DNA of 64,000 bases from DASRSS01 sp963799045 (lineage in GTDB: Bacteria > Actinomycetota > Actinomycetes > Mycobacteriales > Jatrophihabitantaceae). The notes beneath the pieces are model-generated. The model was given only the letters and a program-made list of their open reading frames with translations, ran no database searches and was not told where the DNA came from. The DNA lies in NCBI GenBank assembly GCA_963799045.1, contig CAWCVN010000007.1:310001-374000 (forward strand). The letters run 5' to 3'. The translations under genes and the position numbers were made by a program. Below, piece after piece: positions 53,498-62,682 of the stretch. How positions within the stretch are numbered: position 1 is the first letter of the stretch; each line of letters opens with the position of its first letter.

Positions 53498-53986
53498 ATG
53501 AGCATGGCCGCCAAGCTGCGCCGGGCACCGATGCGGATAGCCACCGGAGCGTTCATCCTCAACAGCGGCCTGCAGAAGCTCAGCGCCGACGACGAGAGCG
53601 CCAAGGGCGTCCACGGCATGGCCGCCGGCGCCTACCCCGCCTTCGAGAGCACTGCAGCCGAAGTCGTTCGTGCGCACGCTCGGCATCGGCGAGACCACGC
53701 TGGGCGCGGCGCTGCTGATGCCGATCGTCCCCGCCTGGCTCGTCGGCGCAGGGCTGGTCGGCTTCTCCGGTGCGCTGCTGGAATGTGGTGGCGCACGCCG
53801 GGCATGCATGAGGAGGGCAGCCCCCGCCCGACCCAGCAGGGGACGGCGATCGCGAAGGACAGCTGGATGCTCGGCATCGGCACCGGCCTCGTCCTCGATC
53901 ACCTGCTCTCGGACGCGACGACCCGGCGGGCCGTGCGCCGAGCCGAGCACCGGGCCGAGCGCCGGGCCCGCAAACACAGCGACTGA
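53498..53986 (+). CDS. DoxX-like small membrane protein (frame interrupted)
   Basis: About 162 residues. It begins AAKLRRAPMRIATGAFILNSGLQKLSADD after GAGGAG. The middle (KSFVRTLGIGETTLGAALLMPIVPAWLVGAGLVGFSGALL) lies in another frame between about 53655 and 53780; the end returns to the first frame (WMLGIGTGLVLDHLLSDATTRRA). The two shifts compensate. Four hydrophobic stretches and the G-L-K-spaced N-terminus are DoxX-like; exact function unknown. Confidence 0.7.
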   Translation: MSMAAKLRRAPMRIATGAFILNSGLQKLSADDESAKGVHGMAAGAYPAFESTAAEVVRAHARHRRDHAGRGAADADRPRLARRRRAGRLLRCAAGMWWRTPGMHEEGSPRPTQQGTAIAKDSWMLGIGTGLVLDHLLSDATTRRAVRRAEHRAERRARKHSD

Positions 53987-54010
53987 GCGAGCGGCACCGC
54001 CCGCGCCTAC

Positions 54011-54511
54011 CTAGCGCGGCACGAGCCGGAAGATCCGCACCTCCCGGCCGGCCATCCGCTCGTACTCGCGGTAATGCGGCCACTGCTGCTCGAGCAGCGG
54101 CCAGGCCCGCTCCCGCTCGGATCCGGTCACCAGGGTCGCGACGACCGGGCGTCGCCGGCCGTGGATCAGGATCTCCGCCTCCGGGTTTGCCAGTAGGTTC
54201 GCCGTCCACGCCGGGTGATGCGGCCGGCCCCAGTTGCTGCCGGCGACCAGGTAGCTGCCGTCCGGCTGCGGGAAACACAGCAGCGGCGTCTCGTGCCGCC
54301 GACCCGTACGGGCCCCGACGTGCTGCAGCACCAGCGAGGGCACGAGCAGGTCGGTCAGGTTGAACCGACCGCGGGTCAGGCGCACCAGCCACAGGTGGGC
54401 GCGCGGGAAGGCCGGGACGAGCAGCCGCCGGGCAAGCCGGCCCGCATGGCGCGGGAGAGCACCGCCCGGATACGGCGAGTTCACGCCGTGCGCGAGCATC
54501 CGGCGAATCAT
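54011..54511 (-). CDS. Deazaflavin (F420)-dependent nitroreductase-family protein
   Basis: 166 residues from ATG 54511 (an upstream in-frame start at 54556 would overlap the pabBC end). The Ddn-type split beta-barrel signatures are LVLQHVGARTGRRHETPLLCFPQPDGSYLVAGSNWGRPHHPAWTANLLANPEAEI and a C-terminal RIFRLVPR. It is likely an F420H2- or quinone-linked oxidoreductase or F420-binding protein; the substrate is not evident. Confidence 0.88.
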   Translation of the reverse strand: MIRRMLAHGVNSPYPGGALPRHAGRLARRLLVPAFPRAHLWLVRLTRGRFNLTDLLVPSLVLQHVGARTGRRHETPLLCFPQPDGSYLVAGSNWGRPHHPAWTANLLANPEAEILIHGRRRPVVATLVTGSERERAWPLLEQQWPHYREYERMAGREVRIFRLVPR

Positions 54512-54531
54512 GCCAGGCCCGGTCTTCGCCG

Positions 54532-56303
54532 CTACGTCAGCCGCGCCGGGCGCCAACCGCGCAGCGAGCTGACGACGGCGAGCGCCTCCGCCCGCCGCAG
54601 CTCAGCGACGGACACGGCACGCTCGGTCAGCCGGCCTGCGGCCAGCAGCCGCCCGCGTTCCACGCCCGGCAGGCAGCCGCTGCCCAACGGCGGGGTGTAC
54701 CAGCGACCGGCCAGGCGCACCGCGAGATTGGCGCGGGTGGTCTCGACCGCCGCGCCGGCCGCGTCGATGAGCACGACGTCGTCGGCGTCCGGGCACCGGG
54801 CGGCGGCGGCCTCGTACCGGCCCCGCCGCGTCGTCTTGTGGCGACTCCAGGTATCCGGCGGCGGGCCGGCGACCGGATCGATCGCCAGGCGCAGCTTGTG
54901 CAGACCGACACCCAGCGGCTCCCGCTCGACGCTCACCTCGCCGTCGGCGGCGAGCAGCAGCCGGACCCGCAGCCGGCGGGGCTGGCCGGCGAGCGCCGCG
55001 TCGAGGCGCTCGCGGGTCGAGCCCGCGTCGTACCCGAAACCGAGCACGCGCGCGGACCCGGCCAGCCGCTGCAGGTGCAGCTCGCAGTTGCGGATCCCGA
55101 GACCGGGCTCGAAGCGCATGGTTTCGAGCAACCGGACGGGCTCGGCGTTCCCGGTGAGCACGGCGGCCTTGAGCAGGGCCTCGGCGTGTTCTTCGGCCGG
55201 GTCCGACGACCAGGTGATCCCGCCGCCGGTTCCGTAGACGGACGCGCCCCCGGCCCGGTCCACCACCAGCGTGCGGATCGCGACGGCGAACCGGGCGCGG
55301 AACGCGGCGCCCGGCGGCGCGAGCACCCCGATCGCCCCGCAGTAGACGCCGCGCGGGCGTGTCCTCGAGCGCCGCGATCCGCGCCATGGCCGCGGCCTTC
55401 GGCGCACCGGTCACCGAACCGGACGGAAACAGCGCCGCGAACACGTCCACCAGCGACGTGCCCGGCCGCGGCGCTGCGGTCACGTCCGAGGTCAGCTGCC
55501 ACAGCGTCGGGTACGGCTCGGCGCGGAGCAGTCGCGGCACCCGGACCGAGCCCACCTGCGCAACCCGGGACAGATCGTTGCGGAGCAGGTCGACGATCAT
55601 CACGTTCTCGGCCCGCTCCTTGCTGCTCGCGCAGCAATTCCGCCCGTCGTTGCGCGTCCTCGGCCGGGTTAACGCCGCGGGGCGCGGTGCCCTTCATCGG
55701 CCGGGCGAGCAGGCCCGAGGCCGTCCACTCGAAGAACAGCTCCGGGCTGGCGCTGAGGATGAGGTGGCTGCCGATGTCGAGCAGCGCGTGGTACCGACCG
55801 CCTTGTGCGTGCGCCAGTTCCGCGTAACACGCATCGGCGTCCTCGACCCGCCCGCGCAGGCGCGTGGTCAGGTTGCACTGGTACAGCGCCCCGGCGGCGA
55901 TCGCGTCCTGGACACGGCGCACCCGGGCGGTGAACGCCTCGGCGCCCCAGTCGGGTATCCAGTCGGCGTGCACCGCGCGCGAAGTGGGTTCGATCGCGGC
56001 ACCCGGCTCGGGCGGACCGCCCACGGCGAACCAGGCCACGGGTGGGTCGCCCGGCGCGGGCGGCCGGACCGTCAGGGCCGGGTCGAGGCCGGGGGCCGCC
56101 TCGTAGCCGACATAGCCGTACGCCCAGGCGCCGCCGGCGCAGGCCCGCTCCACCTCGGCCAACACCGCGGGGACCTCCGAGGCCGTGGCCGCCATCATCA
56201 ACCGGCGCCGTCCGCGGAATGACCACCCGGTCCCTGTCACCAGGTCGTCGAAGCGAGCGCCGAGGACGTCGGCGTCCCGGTCCGCGGGCGGGCGAGGCGG
56301 CAC
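54532..56303 (-). CDS. pabB: Fused aminodeoxychorismate synthase component I and aminodeoxychorismate lyase (PabB-PabC), frame interrupted
   Basis: The first ~390 residues are chorismate-utilising PabB: GALYQCNLTTRLRG, ILSASPELFFEW, MKGTAPRG, MIVDLLRNDLSRVAQVGSV and FPSGSVTGAPKAAAM, with YGTGGGITWSSDP. The C-terminal ~260 residues are a PLP fold-IV PabC (LLETMRFEPGLGIRNCELHLQRL, VGLHKLRLAIDPV, WSRHKTTRRGRYEAA with the PLP Lys, VLIDAAGAAVETTRANLAVRL). Together they would make 4-aminobenzoate for folate. Shifts occur near 55640 and 55360. GTG 56303 is the start. Separate pabC would be expected in many actinobacteria; the fusion makes one unnecessary. Confidence 0.88.
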
Positions 56304-56399
56304 CGGCAGATGCTGTCACATCCACAGCGGGGCGCCGTTCGGGAGCGGCTCGCTCGGCGCCCGCTTCGGGGCGTTTGTGGATGCTTACCTGACGGACAC

Positions 56400-56415
56400 C
56401 TCAGGCTCACCTGAG
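56400..56415. promoter_or_regulatory. Inverted repeat between pabBC and the third WS/DGAT
   Basis: CTCAGGCTCACCTGAG (6-base arms, 4-base spacer) lies in the 196-base divergent region 56304-56499. It is a possible operator for either gene. No convincing -35/-10 pair was found. Confidence 0.4.
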
Positions 56416-56499
56416 CGCAACAATGCGGGCCGAGACTGGCCGCCATGAATCCGATGGCACGCGAGGATCCCGCCCCGGCCCCGCCGCCACCTGCCCGGT

Positions 56500-57999
56500 G
56501 TGCCCACGCTGCCGGCCCGCCCGCCCGACGGCCGGTCCGCCCCGCCGCCTCCGCGGCGCCGACAGCTGAGCACGCTCGACGTGCAGTTCATCAACGCCGA
56601 GACCGACATGACCCCCACACACGTCGGAGTGCTCGCCGTGCTCGACCCGGCCACCGCGCGGCACGGCCGGGTGAGCGCCGCGCAACTGCGCACGCTGATC
56701 GCCTCCCGGCTGCACCTCGTGCCGGCGCTGCGCCGGCGGCTGCACCCGGTACCCGGCGGCCTGGACCTGCCCTACTGGGTGGACCTCGGCGACGAGGTCG
56801 ACCTCGCTCGCCACGTCCACGAGATCGACCTGCCCCGGCCGGGCACCGACGCCGAACTGGGCGAACTGGTGGGCCGGCTGGCCGAGTCGCCCCTGGACCG
56901 CGAGCTCCCGCTGTGGCAGGCCTACCTGTTCAACGGGCTCACCGGCGGCCGGCAGGCGCTGTACGCGAAGGTGCACCACGCCGTCGTGGACGGGGTGTCC
57001 GGCGCCGAGGTCCTCGCGGTGCTGTTCGACCTCAGCGGCGTCCCGGCGGCCCCGGATCGGCCGGCCGCCCCGTTGCCGCCCGAGCCGCCACCGGACCGGC
57101 CCGAGATGCTGCGACGCGCCGCCGAGCACGCCCTCCGGCGACCCTGGCGTGCGGCGCGGGCGCTGCCGAGCGCACTTCCCGCGCTGCGCCGATTGCCCGG
57201 CGCGGTCGGCCTGCGTCCTGCACCGCGCAGCGTGCTCAACCGGCAGCTCACCGGGCGACGCGAGTTCGCGTTCGTGTCGCTGCCGCTGGAAACGGTCACG
57301 ACCGCGAAGCGGTCGATCGGCGGAACGGTCAACGACGTGGTGCTAGCCATGTGCACCACTGCGCTGCGCGGCTGGCTGGCCGAGGCGGGCGAGCTGCCCG
57401 ATTCCGCGCTGGTCGCGGGAATCCCGGTGTCGATCCGCACGCCCGGGCAGGTGGGCTCGGCCGGCAACCAGATCTCACTGATGCTCGCGGCGCTACCCAC
57501 GAACGTCGCCGACCCGGTACGCCGGCTGGCCGCGCTGCGCGAGTCGGTCGGTGTCGCCAAGGAGCACTTCGCCCGTCGCCCCCCGCACCTGCTGCACCAC
57601 ACCAGCGCCGTACTGCCACAGCTGATGCACGGCGCGGCCACCCGCGCCCTTGTGCGGGCGACGCGGCTGGCTCCACCGCTGTTCAACCTGTTCGTGTCGA
57701 ACGTGCCCGGCTCACCGGTTCCGCTGTTCGCGGCAGGCACACGGGTGCTGGCGACCTACCCGGTCTCGGTCGTCAGTCAGGTCGGCGGCGGCGTCAACAT
57801 CACGGTCATGTCATACGACGGGCACCTGGATGTCGGAGTCATCAGCTGTCCTGATGTCGCGCCCGGCGCGTGGCGACTGGTCGAGCACCTGCGCCACGCG
57901 CTCGGCGAGCTCACCGAACCGACCGCCGGGCAGGCTAGCGAGATCCGGCGCAGGCCGCCGGCCCGCCGCCGTCACCTGTCACTCACCCCGGGTGCGTAG
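56500..57999 (+). CDS. WS/DGAT acyltransferase, copy 3
   Basis: 499 residues, intact. The catalytic motif HHAVVDG near residue 157 is followed by GVSGAEVLAVLFDL. NDVVLAMCTTALRGWL and LFVSNVPGSPVPLFAAG complete the WS/DGAT (condensation-like) fold. GTG 56500 is the first in-frame start; an upstream ATG at 56445 is in another frame and would require a shift. It belongs to a different subgroup from the tandem copies at 2-5 kb, judging by its Pro-rich N-terminus and weak overall resemblance. Confidence 0.9.
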   Translation: MPTLPARPPDGRSAPPPPRRRQLSTLDVQFINAETDMTPTHVGVLAVLDPATARHGRVSAAQLRTLIASRLHLVPALRRRLHPVPGGLDLPYWVDLGDEVDLARHVHEIDLPRPGTDAELGELVGRLAESPLDRELPLWQAYLFNGLTGGRQALYAKVHHAVVDGVSGAEVLAVLFDLSGVPAAPDRPAAPLPPEPPPDRPEMLRRAAEHALRRPWRAARALPSALPALRRLPGAVGLRPAPRSVLNRQLTGRREFAFVSLPLETVTTAKRSIGGTVNDVVLAMCTTALRGWLAEAGELPDSALVAGIPVSIRTPGQVGSAGNQISLMLAALPTNVADPVRRLAALRESVGVAKEHFARRPPHLLHHTSAVLPQLMHGAATRALVRATRLAPPLFNLFVSNVPGSPVPLFAAGTRVLATYPVSVVSQVGGGVNITVMSYDGHLDVGVISCPDVAPGAWRLVEHLRHALGELTEPTAGQASEIRRRPPARRRHLSLTPGA

Positions 58000-58001
58000 G
58001 T

Positions 58002-58724
58002 TCAGGCCGAGACAGACTCGACGACCTTGGCCAGGAACGCGTCGACCAGGGCCGCGGCACGCGCGGACACCGCGTCGGCCTGCTCCTCGACGGCCATCAC
58101 CAGCTCCTCCGGCACCAGGTCGCACTCGAGCACCAGGCGCTCGCCGCCGTTGTCCAGCCAGTCCATGAGCAACTCCGGGGTCACCTCCGGGTGGAACTGG
58201 ACGGCCAGGCAGCGCGCGATGCGGTAGGCCTGCACGGCCGCGCCGTTGCGCGCGACGGCGGTCGCACCGGGCGGTGGCTCGAAGCGGTCGAAGTGCTCGA
58301 AGTGCCACTCGAACCACGGGCCGGCCCCGACCAGCTCCGGCTCGTCGGTGGCGATCTCGACGAAGCCGAGTTCCGGGACCTCGCTGCGCGCGACCCGGCC
58401 ACCGAGTGCCCGCGCGAGCGCGTGCGCCCCGAAGCAGATCGCGAGGACCGGCACGTCCGCTTCGACCGCCGCGCGCAGCCAGGACAGTTCGGGAATCAGC
58501 CAGCGGCCGATGAGTTCGTCGTCGTAGACACTCCAGGTGGCGCCCAGCAGCACGATCAGGTCGTAGGCGGTCGGCTCGGGGAACTCGACGGAGACGTCCG
58601 GATCGGCGAAACGATCCGCAGGCACGACCAGCAGGTCCTCCACCTGCCATCCACGCTCTCGCAGCCGGGCTGCGACGTGCCCGCCGGAGGACACGTGATC
58701 GTGCAGCACGCACAGCGCACGCAC
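58002..58724 (-). CDS. Class I glutamine amidotransferase-like protein
   Basis: 240 residues from GTG 58724, with GAAGGGGGGAG upstream. The nucleophile motif is VLAICFGAHALARALGG (Cys in CFGAH), and the His-Glu pair lies in AVQFHPEVTPELLMDWL. The sequence resembles GMP-synthase-like free-standing amidotransferases. No synthase partner gene is adjacent, so the acceptor is unknown. A TATGAT -10 candidate lies at 58770-58775. Confidence 0.88.
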   Translation of the reverse strand: MRALCVLHDHVSSGGHVAARLRERGWQVEDLLVVPADRFADPDVSVEFPEPTAYDLIVLLGATWSVYDDELIGRWLIPELSWLRAAVEADVPVLAICFGAHALARALGGRVARSEVPELGFVEIATDEPELVGAGPWFEWHFEHFDRFEPPPGATAVARNGAAVQAYRIARCLAVQFHPEVTPELLMDWLDNGGERLVLECDLVPEELVMAVEEQADAVSARAAALVDAFLAKVVESVSA

Positions 58725-58819
58725 CGGGCTCCCCCCTTCACTGCCGCACAGTGTCCGGCAAGATCATACGGGGCGATACGCGTGCGTTTCAGGTTGTTGT
58801 CGTGCAGCTGCGTCGGCGG

Positions 58820-59215
58820 TCACCCAGCTTCGGGGACGAGGTGGACGGCCGCCTCCTCGGCACTGGCCGCCCAGCCGGCGCGTCCGGCGTCGTGGGCGAT
58901 CTCGTCGGCTTCCTCGTCGTCGAGGGCTCCGGCGTTCGGCGCCACCAGGCGCCCTACCCGCGGCTCCTCGTCGTAGGTCTCCGGGTCCTCGGCACTGAGG
59001 TCCGGCTCTTCTTCGGCCAGCCGCTCGTCGAGGGACTCGCGCCGCCACATCTCAGCGTCGGTCGTCGCGTGCTGGGTGGCTCGCGGCTGGCGATCGGGCG
59101 GCGAGTAACCGGCGTCCAATGGGTCCTCGCCGATCTCCCCGGCCAGCGAGTCAGCCGGATCCAGCTGGTCGTAGCCCTCGTACCCGCCGACGTAGATCTC
59201 ATCTCGCCTAATCAT
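58820..59215 (-). CDS. DUF5709 domain protein
   Basis: 131 residues, strongly acidic. MIRRDEIYVGGYEGYDQLDPADSLAGEIGEDPLDAGYSPPDR is the typical DUF5709 N-terminus, and the C-terminus ends with an acidic Ala-rich region. The family is small and actinobacterial, of unknown role. No membrane segment or signal is present. Confidence 0.8.
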   Translation of the reverse strand: MIRRDEIYVGGYEGYDQLDPADSLAGEIGEDPLDAGYSPPDRQPRATQHATTDAEMWRRESLDERLAEEEPDLSAEDPETYDEEPRVGRLVAPNAGALDDEEADEIAHDAGRAGWAASAEEAAVHLVPEAG

Positions 59216-59238
59216 CTCGGGCCCCTGCGGAACTCGTG

Positions 59239-59269
59239 GAGCACCTCGGTGGAATTTCGTGGGGTGCTC
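59239..59269. other. Hairpin in the DUF5709/orphan-gene intergenic region
   Basis: GAGCACC and GGTGCTC (7-base arms) frame ctcggtggaatttcgtgg. The inner ggaatttcgtg also occurs right after palindromic repeat A at 11123-11132, but the arms are unrelated. The rest of the 220-base gap shows only a GATAAT at 59424-59429, six bases before ATG 59436, consistent with a leaderless start. Confidence 0.4.
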
Positions 59270-59435
59270 TCATGCCTTGAGCCTGAACCGGCGCAATCCC
59301 CGCGGCAATGGGCGCAAGACCATGCGCGGCCGGGACCTTCGCCCGGCCGGCTGCGCGACGCTACGTCGATTGACCGAACCGCCGCCGGGGACACTGTGGC
59401 TTTCCGAGCCGGCCGACGGCACAGATAATCGGGGT

Positions 59436-59816
59436 ATGAGGCCGGAGGGGCACGAGAACGTCGCGACCGTGTTGGTCGATCCCGCCGTCCTGCACGAATT
59501 CGAGCTCGACCTGATGTCCCACGACTTCCGCGTCTGGCCGGTGCACCGAGCCGCCCCGTTCCCGGACCCCCACCGGCTCGCGTTCCAGATCCGCCGCTCG
59601 ATGATCGACTGGAGCAACGGTCGCTGGGCGGAGGCCGAGAAGTGGACGCTGGTGTGGGTCAGCTTCGGCGAGAGCTGGCAGAACGGCGACGAGCCACTGC
59701 CCTGGCCGGCCCATGCAGCACTGTGGGACAAGCTGGCCGAGTACACCGGCCACGTGCACTACAACCTGGGTCTCGGCGGCGTGCCGCACCTGGCCGTCCC
59801 GCGTGAGACCGGGTAG
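59436..59816 (+). CDS. Hypothetical protein, unrecognised family
   Basis: 126 residues. MRPEGHENVATVLVDPAVLHEFELDLMSHDFRVWPVHRAAPF, then QIRRSMIDWSNGRWAEAEKWTLVWVSFGESWQNG and a His-rich end HVHYNLGLGGVPHLAVPRETG. Tryptophan-rich, soluble, with no signal or membrane segment. GATAAT sits six bases upstream of the ATG, so it is probably leaderless. I do not recognise a domain; the composition and lack of frame breaks support a real gene. Confidence 0.65.
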   Translation: MRPEGHENVATVLVDPAVLHEFELDLMSHDFRVWPVHRAAPFPDPHRLAFQIRRSMIDWSNGRWAEAEKWTLVWVSFGESWQNGDEPLPWPAHAALWDKLAEYTGHVHYNLGLGGVPHLAVPRETG

Positions 59817-59876
59817 GTGGGCCCCTAGCCCGAGATCCCCGAACGCGTCCTTCGGCGGCGCAGCGCAGGTGGGCAC

Positions 59877-61016
59877 CTACCCGGCGCAGCGCCGCAGGGC
59901 GTCGCGCAGCCGGCCCAGATCGGCCTCGGTGCAGTCGACCTGCGGGCTGACCCGCAGCAGTGGCCCGGTCAGCTCTCCCGGCGCGCGGGCGGGCTCGGCA
60001 GCGGTGGTCAAGATCGCGTGCTCATCGAGCAGCCGGGCCCGGACCGTTGCCGGATCGGCATCGGCGGTGGGTCGCAGCGCCGTGACGGCTCCGCCGGCAG
60101 CTGCGCCGTCGACGACCTCCCAGCCCTCGATGCCGGCCAGCACCGAGCGACCCATCCGGCCGACCTCGGCGAGCCGCTCGGCGACGGTGGCGGGGCCGTC
60201 GGCAACGAACTCGGCCACGGCGACGCCCAGCCCGACCCGGCCGGCGACGTTCGTCTCGGCGGCGTCGAGGCGCTGGACCACGGGACGGTTGGCACCCAGC
60301 ACCGGGGGGTCGATCATCAGCGAGTCCCACCAGCGCTCGGCGACCCCGAGCAGCCCCACGCCTCGCGGGCCGGCCAGCCACTTGCGGCTGTTCGCGTACA
60401 CGGCATCCGCACCGGCGGCCGTGTCGACGTGCCCGAGCGCCTGCGCCGCATCGACCCACAGCGGCACGCCGGCGTCGCGGCAGATGGCGGCTGCCTCGGC
60501 CACCGGCTGGACGAGTCCGCGGTGCGAGGCGACTTGGGTCAGGTGCACGACGTCGGGCGGGGCGGCCGCAAGGGTCCGTTCGAGTGCCGGCAGGTCGACG
60601 CGCCCGTCCGGCTCGGTGGCCAGCTCGACCGTCTGCAGACCATGGCGGTGCAGCATCGCGAGGTTCGGACCCCACTCGCTCGGCGCGGCGGCCACCCGGC
60701 CGCCCGGCGGCAGCGGCCAGGCACGCAGCAGCTCACGCAGCCCGGCGGTGGCGCTCTCGACGAACGCCACACCCTCGGCCCGCAGCCCGAGCAGCGCGGC
60801 CAGCTGGGCACGGGCCGCCGCGATCGACGCCTCGGCGCGCGACTGCGCGACGTAGGCGCCCCACTGTGCTTCCTGGTCCAGGTGCTGCGCGACCGCTCGC
60901 CGCACCGCCAGCGACATCCGGCCGGCCGCCGCGTTGTCCAGGTGCAGCACCTGCGCGTCGGGGCGTCGGCGCACCCACTGCTGCCAGCCCGGGGGCGGTT
61001 CGGACGGGCCCGTCAC
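59877..61016 (-). CDS. egtE: Ergothioneine biosynthesis PLP-dependent C-S lyase EgtE
   Basis: Cleaves hercynylcysteine sulfoxide to ergothioneine. 379 residues of the class V aminotransferase fold: HLDNAAAGRMSLAVRRAVAQHLDQEAQWG, PLWVDAAQALGHVD (PLP Asp region) and the PLP-lysine site YANSRKWLAGPRGVGLL. It overlaps egtD by four bases and is the last gene of the egtB-egtC-egtD-egtE run. Confidence 0.94.
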   Translation of the reverse strand: MTGPSEPPPGWQQWVRRRPDAQVLHLDNAAAGRMSLAVRRAVAQHLDQEAQWGAYVAQSRAEASIAAARAQLAALLGLRAEGVAFVESATAGLRELLRAWPLPPGGRVAAAPSEWGPNLAMLHRHGLQTVELATEPDGRVDLPALERTLAAAPPDVVHLTQVASHRGLVQPVAEAAAICRDAGVPLWVDAAQALGHVDTAAGADAVYANSRKWLAGPRGVGLLGVAERWWDSLMIDPPVLGANRPVVQRLDAAETNVAGRVGLGVAVAEFVADGPATVAERLAEVGRMGRSVLAGIEGWEVVDGAAAGGAVTALRPTADADPATVRARLLDEHAILTTAAEPARAPGELTGPLLRVSPQVDCTEADLGRLRDALRRCAG

Positions 61017-61987
61017 CGGGCCGTCCGGGCAAGGGTCAGCCCGAACTCACCTGCCGGGTCGGTCCAGAACCGGTCGGTTCGCAGCCCGGCGACGTCCAGC
61101 TCGCGGGCGATCCGTTCGGGACGGAACTTGGCCGAGATCTCCGTGCGCATCTGCTCGCCCGCCGCGAAGGCGACCGTCAGCTCGAGATCTGCGATCGTCA
61201 CGGTCTGGCCGCGCGTGGACCGCAGGCGCATCTCGACCCACTCGTTGCGCTCGTCCCAGACCGCGAGGTGCTCGAACGCGTCGACGTCGAAGTCGGCGGC
61301 GAGTTCGCGGTTCACCACTGCGAGCACGTTGCGGTTGAACTCGGCGGTGACGCCGGCCGCGTCGTCGTAGGCGCGCACGAGCCGGTCGACGTCTTTCACG
61401 AGATCGGTGCCGAGCAGGAAGGCGTCCGCGGGCTGCATGGTGGCCGCCACCTCGGCGAGGAACCGGGCGCGCGCGGGCGGGTCGAGGTTGCCGATGGTCG
61501 AGCCGAGGAACACGATCAGCCGCGGCCGGCCGGCCGCGTCGGTCAGGGCGTCGAGGTGCTGTTCGAAGTCACCGACGATCGGCTCGACGCTCAGTTGCGG
61601 GTACTCGCCGGTGATCTCCTTCGACGCGTCGGCCAGCACCGCGGGATCGACGTCGAAGGGCACGAAGCGCCGCAGCGTCCCCGCGTGGTGCAGGGCCCGC
61701 AGCAGCAGCCGGGTCTTCTCCGACGTGCCGCTGCCGAGTTCCACGAGCGTGTGCGCCGCGGTCAGCTCGGCGATGTCGGCCGAATGCCGCTGCAGGATCG
61801 CCGTCTCGGCGCGGGTCGGGTAGTACTCGGGCAGCCGGGTGATCTGGTCGAACAGCCGGCTGCCGCGCTCGTCGTAGAAGTACTTCGGTGGCAGCGTCTT
61901 GGGGTCCGCACTCAGGCCGGCCCGCACGTCGTGACGCAGCGCGGACAGATAGGACTCGGGTGCGAGGTGCACCCGCAGGTCAGGCAT
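61013..61987 (-). CDS. egtD: L-histidine N(alpha)-methyltransferase EgtD
   Basis: SAM-dependent trimethylation of histidine to hercynine, first step of ergothioneine synthesis. 324 residues from ATG 61987. Features: KYFYDERGSRLFDQITRLPEYYPTRAE, SAM loop LVELGSGTSEKTRLLL, VFLGSTIGNLDPPARARFL, and C-terminal FAAGEQMRTEISAKFRPE. The ATG is one base past the egtC stop. Confidence 0.97.
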   Translation of the reverse strand: MPDLRVHLAPESYLSALRHDVRAGLSADPKTLPPKYFYDERGSRLFDQITRLPEYYPTRAETAILQRHSADIAELTAAHTLVELGSGTSEKTRLLLRALHHAGTLRRFVPFDVDPAVLADASKEITGEYPQLSVEPIVGDFEQHLDALTDAAGRPRLIVFLGSTIGNLDPPARARFLAEVAATMQPADAFLLGTDLVKDVDRLVRAYDDAAGVTAEFNRNVLAVVNRELAADFDVDAFEHLAVWDERNEWVEMRLRSTRGQTVTIADLELTVAFAAGEQMRTEISAKFRPERIARELDVAGLRTDRFWTDPAGEFGLTLARTAR

Positions 61988-61988
61988 G

Positions 61989-62681
61989 TCAGTGCTCCAG
62001 TGGGGTGATGGTGAATCCACCTGCCGTGGCGTCCACGAGGTGGCGGTCAGGGACGTCGACCCAGCCCGGATCGTCGTCGACGGGCTCGCTGGCGACGAGG
62101 ACGCCCGCGCCGGTCCGCAGGACGCTGAGGGTGTCGCCCCAGGTGGTTGCGAGCACGCGCGTGCCGTCGGCCAGCAGCACGTTCAGCCGGGCGTTCGGGT
62201 CGCGGGTACCGACGTCGCGAACGGTCTCGCCCATCCGGTGCGCGCCCCGATCGAAGATGTGCGCCGCCAGCTGCGCGGAGTCGCAGACGGACTCCGCCTG
62301 CGGCTGCGGCCCCAGCACCGACCGGTCGACGACACCGTTGTGCGAGAGCAGCCAGTGCCCGTCGGTGAACGGCGCGGTGGCGGCCTCGTCGACGGGCATG
62401 CCCACCGTCGCCGAGCGCACCGCGGCCAGCACGCACGGCGAGCTGATCACCGGCGCGACCGAGGCGAACGACGCGTCGCTCCAGATCGGCCGCGCGCCGC
62501 GCCAGCGCGCCGGCTGGGTGCCGCCCGCCGGGTAGAACCCGACGCCCCAGCCGTCGGCGTTGATCGTGCCGTGCAGCTGCCGCCGCGGGCGGTAGGACTG
62601 CTCGAGCAGGCCGTGTTTGCCCGAGAGCACGACATCGGCCAGCGTGCGCGGCGCCCCGAGCCAGGCGAGGTGTCTGCACAC
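61989..62681 (-). CDS. egtC: Gamma-glutamyl-hercynylcysteine sulfoxide hydrolase EgtC
   Basis: Class II glutamine-amidotransferase fold that removes the glutamyl group in ergothioneine synthesis. GTG 62681 puts the nucleophile cysteine at position 2 (VCRHLAWLG), as required for this N-terminal-nucleophile family, so I prefer it to the longer frame reaching 62822. Other features: GWGVGFYPAGG and WLLSHNGVVDRS. 230 residues; starts one base after the egtB stop. Confidence 0.95.
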   Translation of the reverse strand: MCRHLAWLGAPRTLADVVLSGKHGLLEQSYRPRRQLHGTINADGWGVGFYPAGGTQPARWRGARPIWSDASFASVAPVISSPCVLAAVRSATVGMPVDEAATAPFTDGHWLLSHNGVVDRSVLGPQPQAESVCDSAQLAAHIFDRGAHRMGETVRDVGTRDPNARLNVLLADGTRVLATTWGDTLSVLRTGAGVLVASEPVDDDPGWVDVPDRHLVDATAGGFTITPLEH

Positions 62682-62682
62682 G

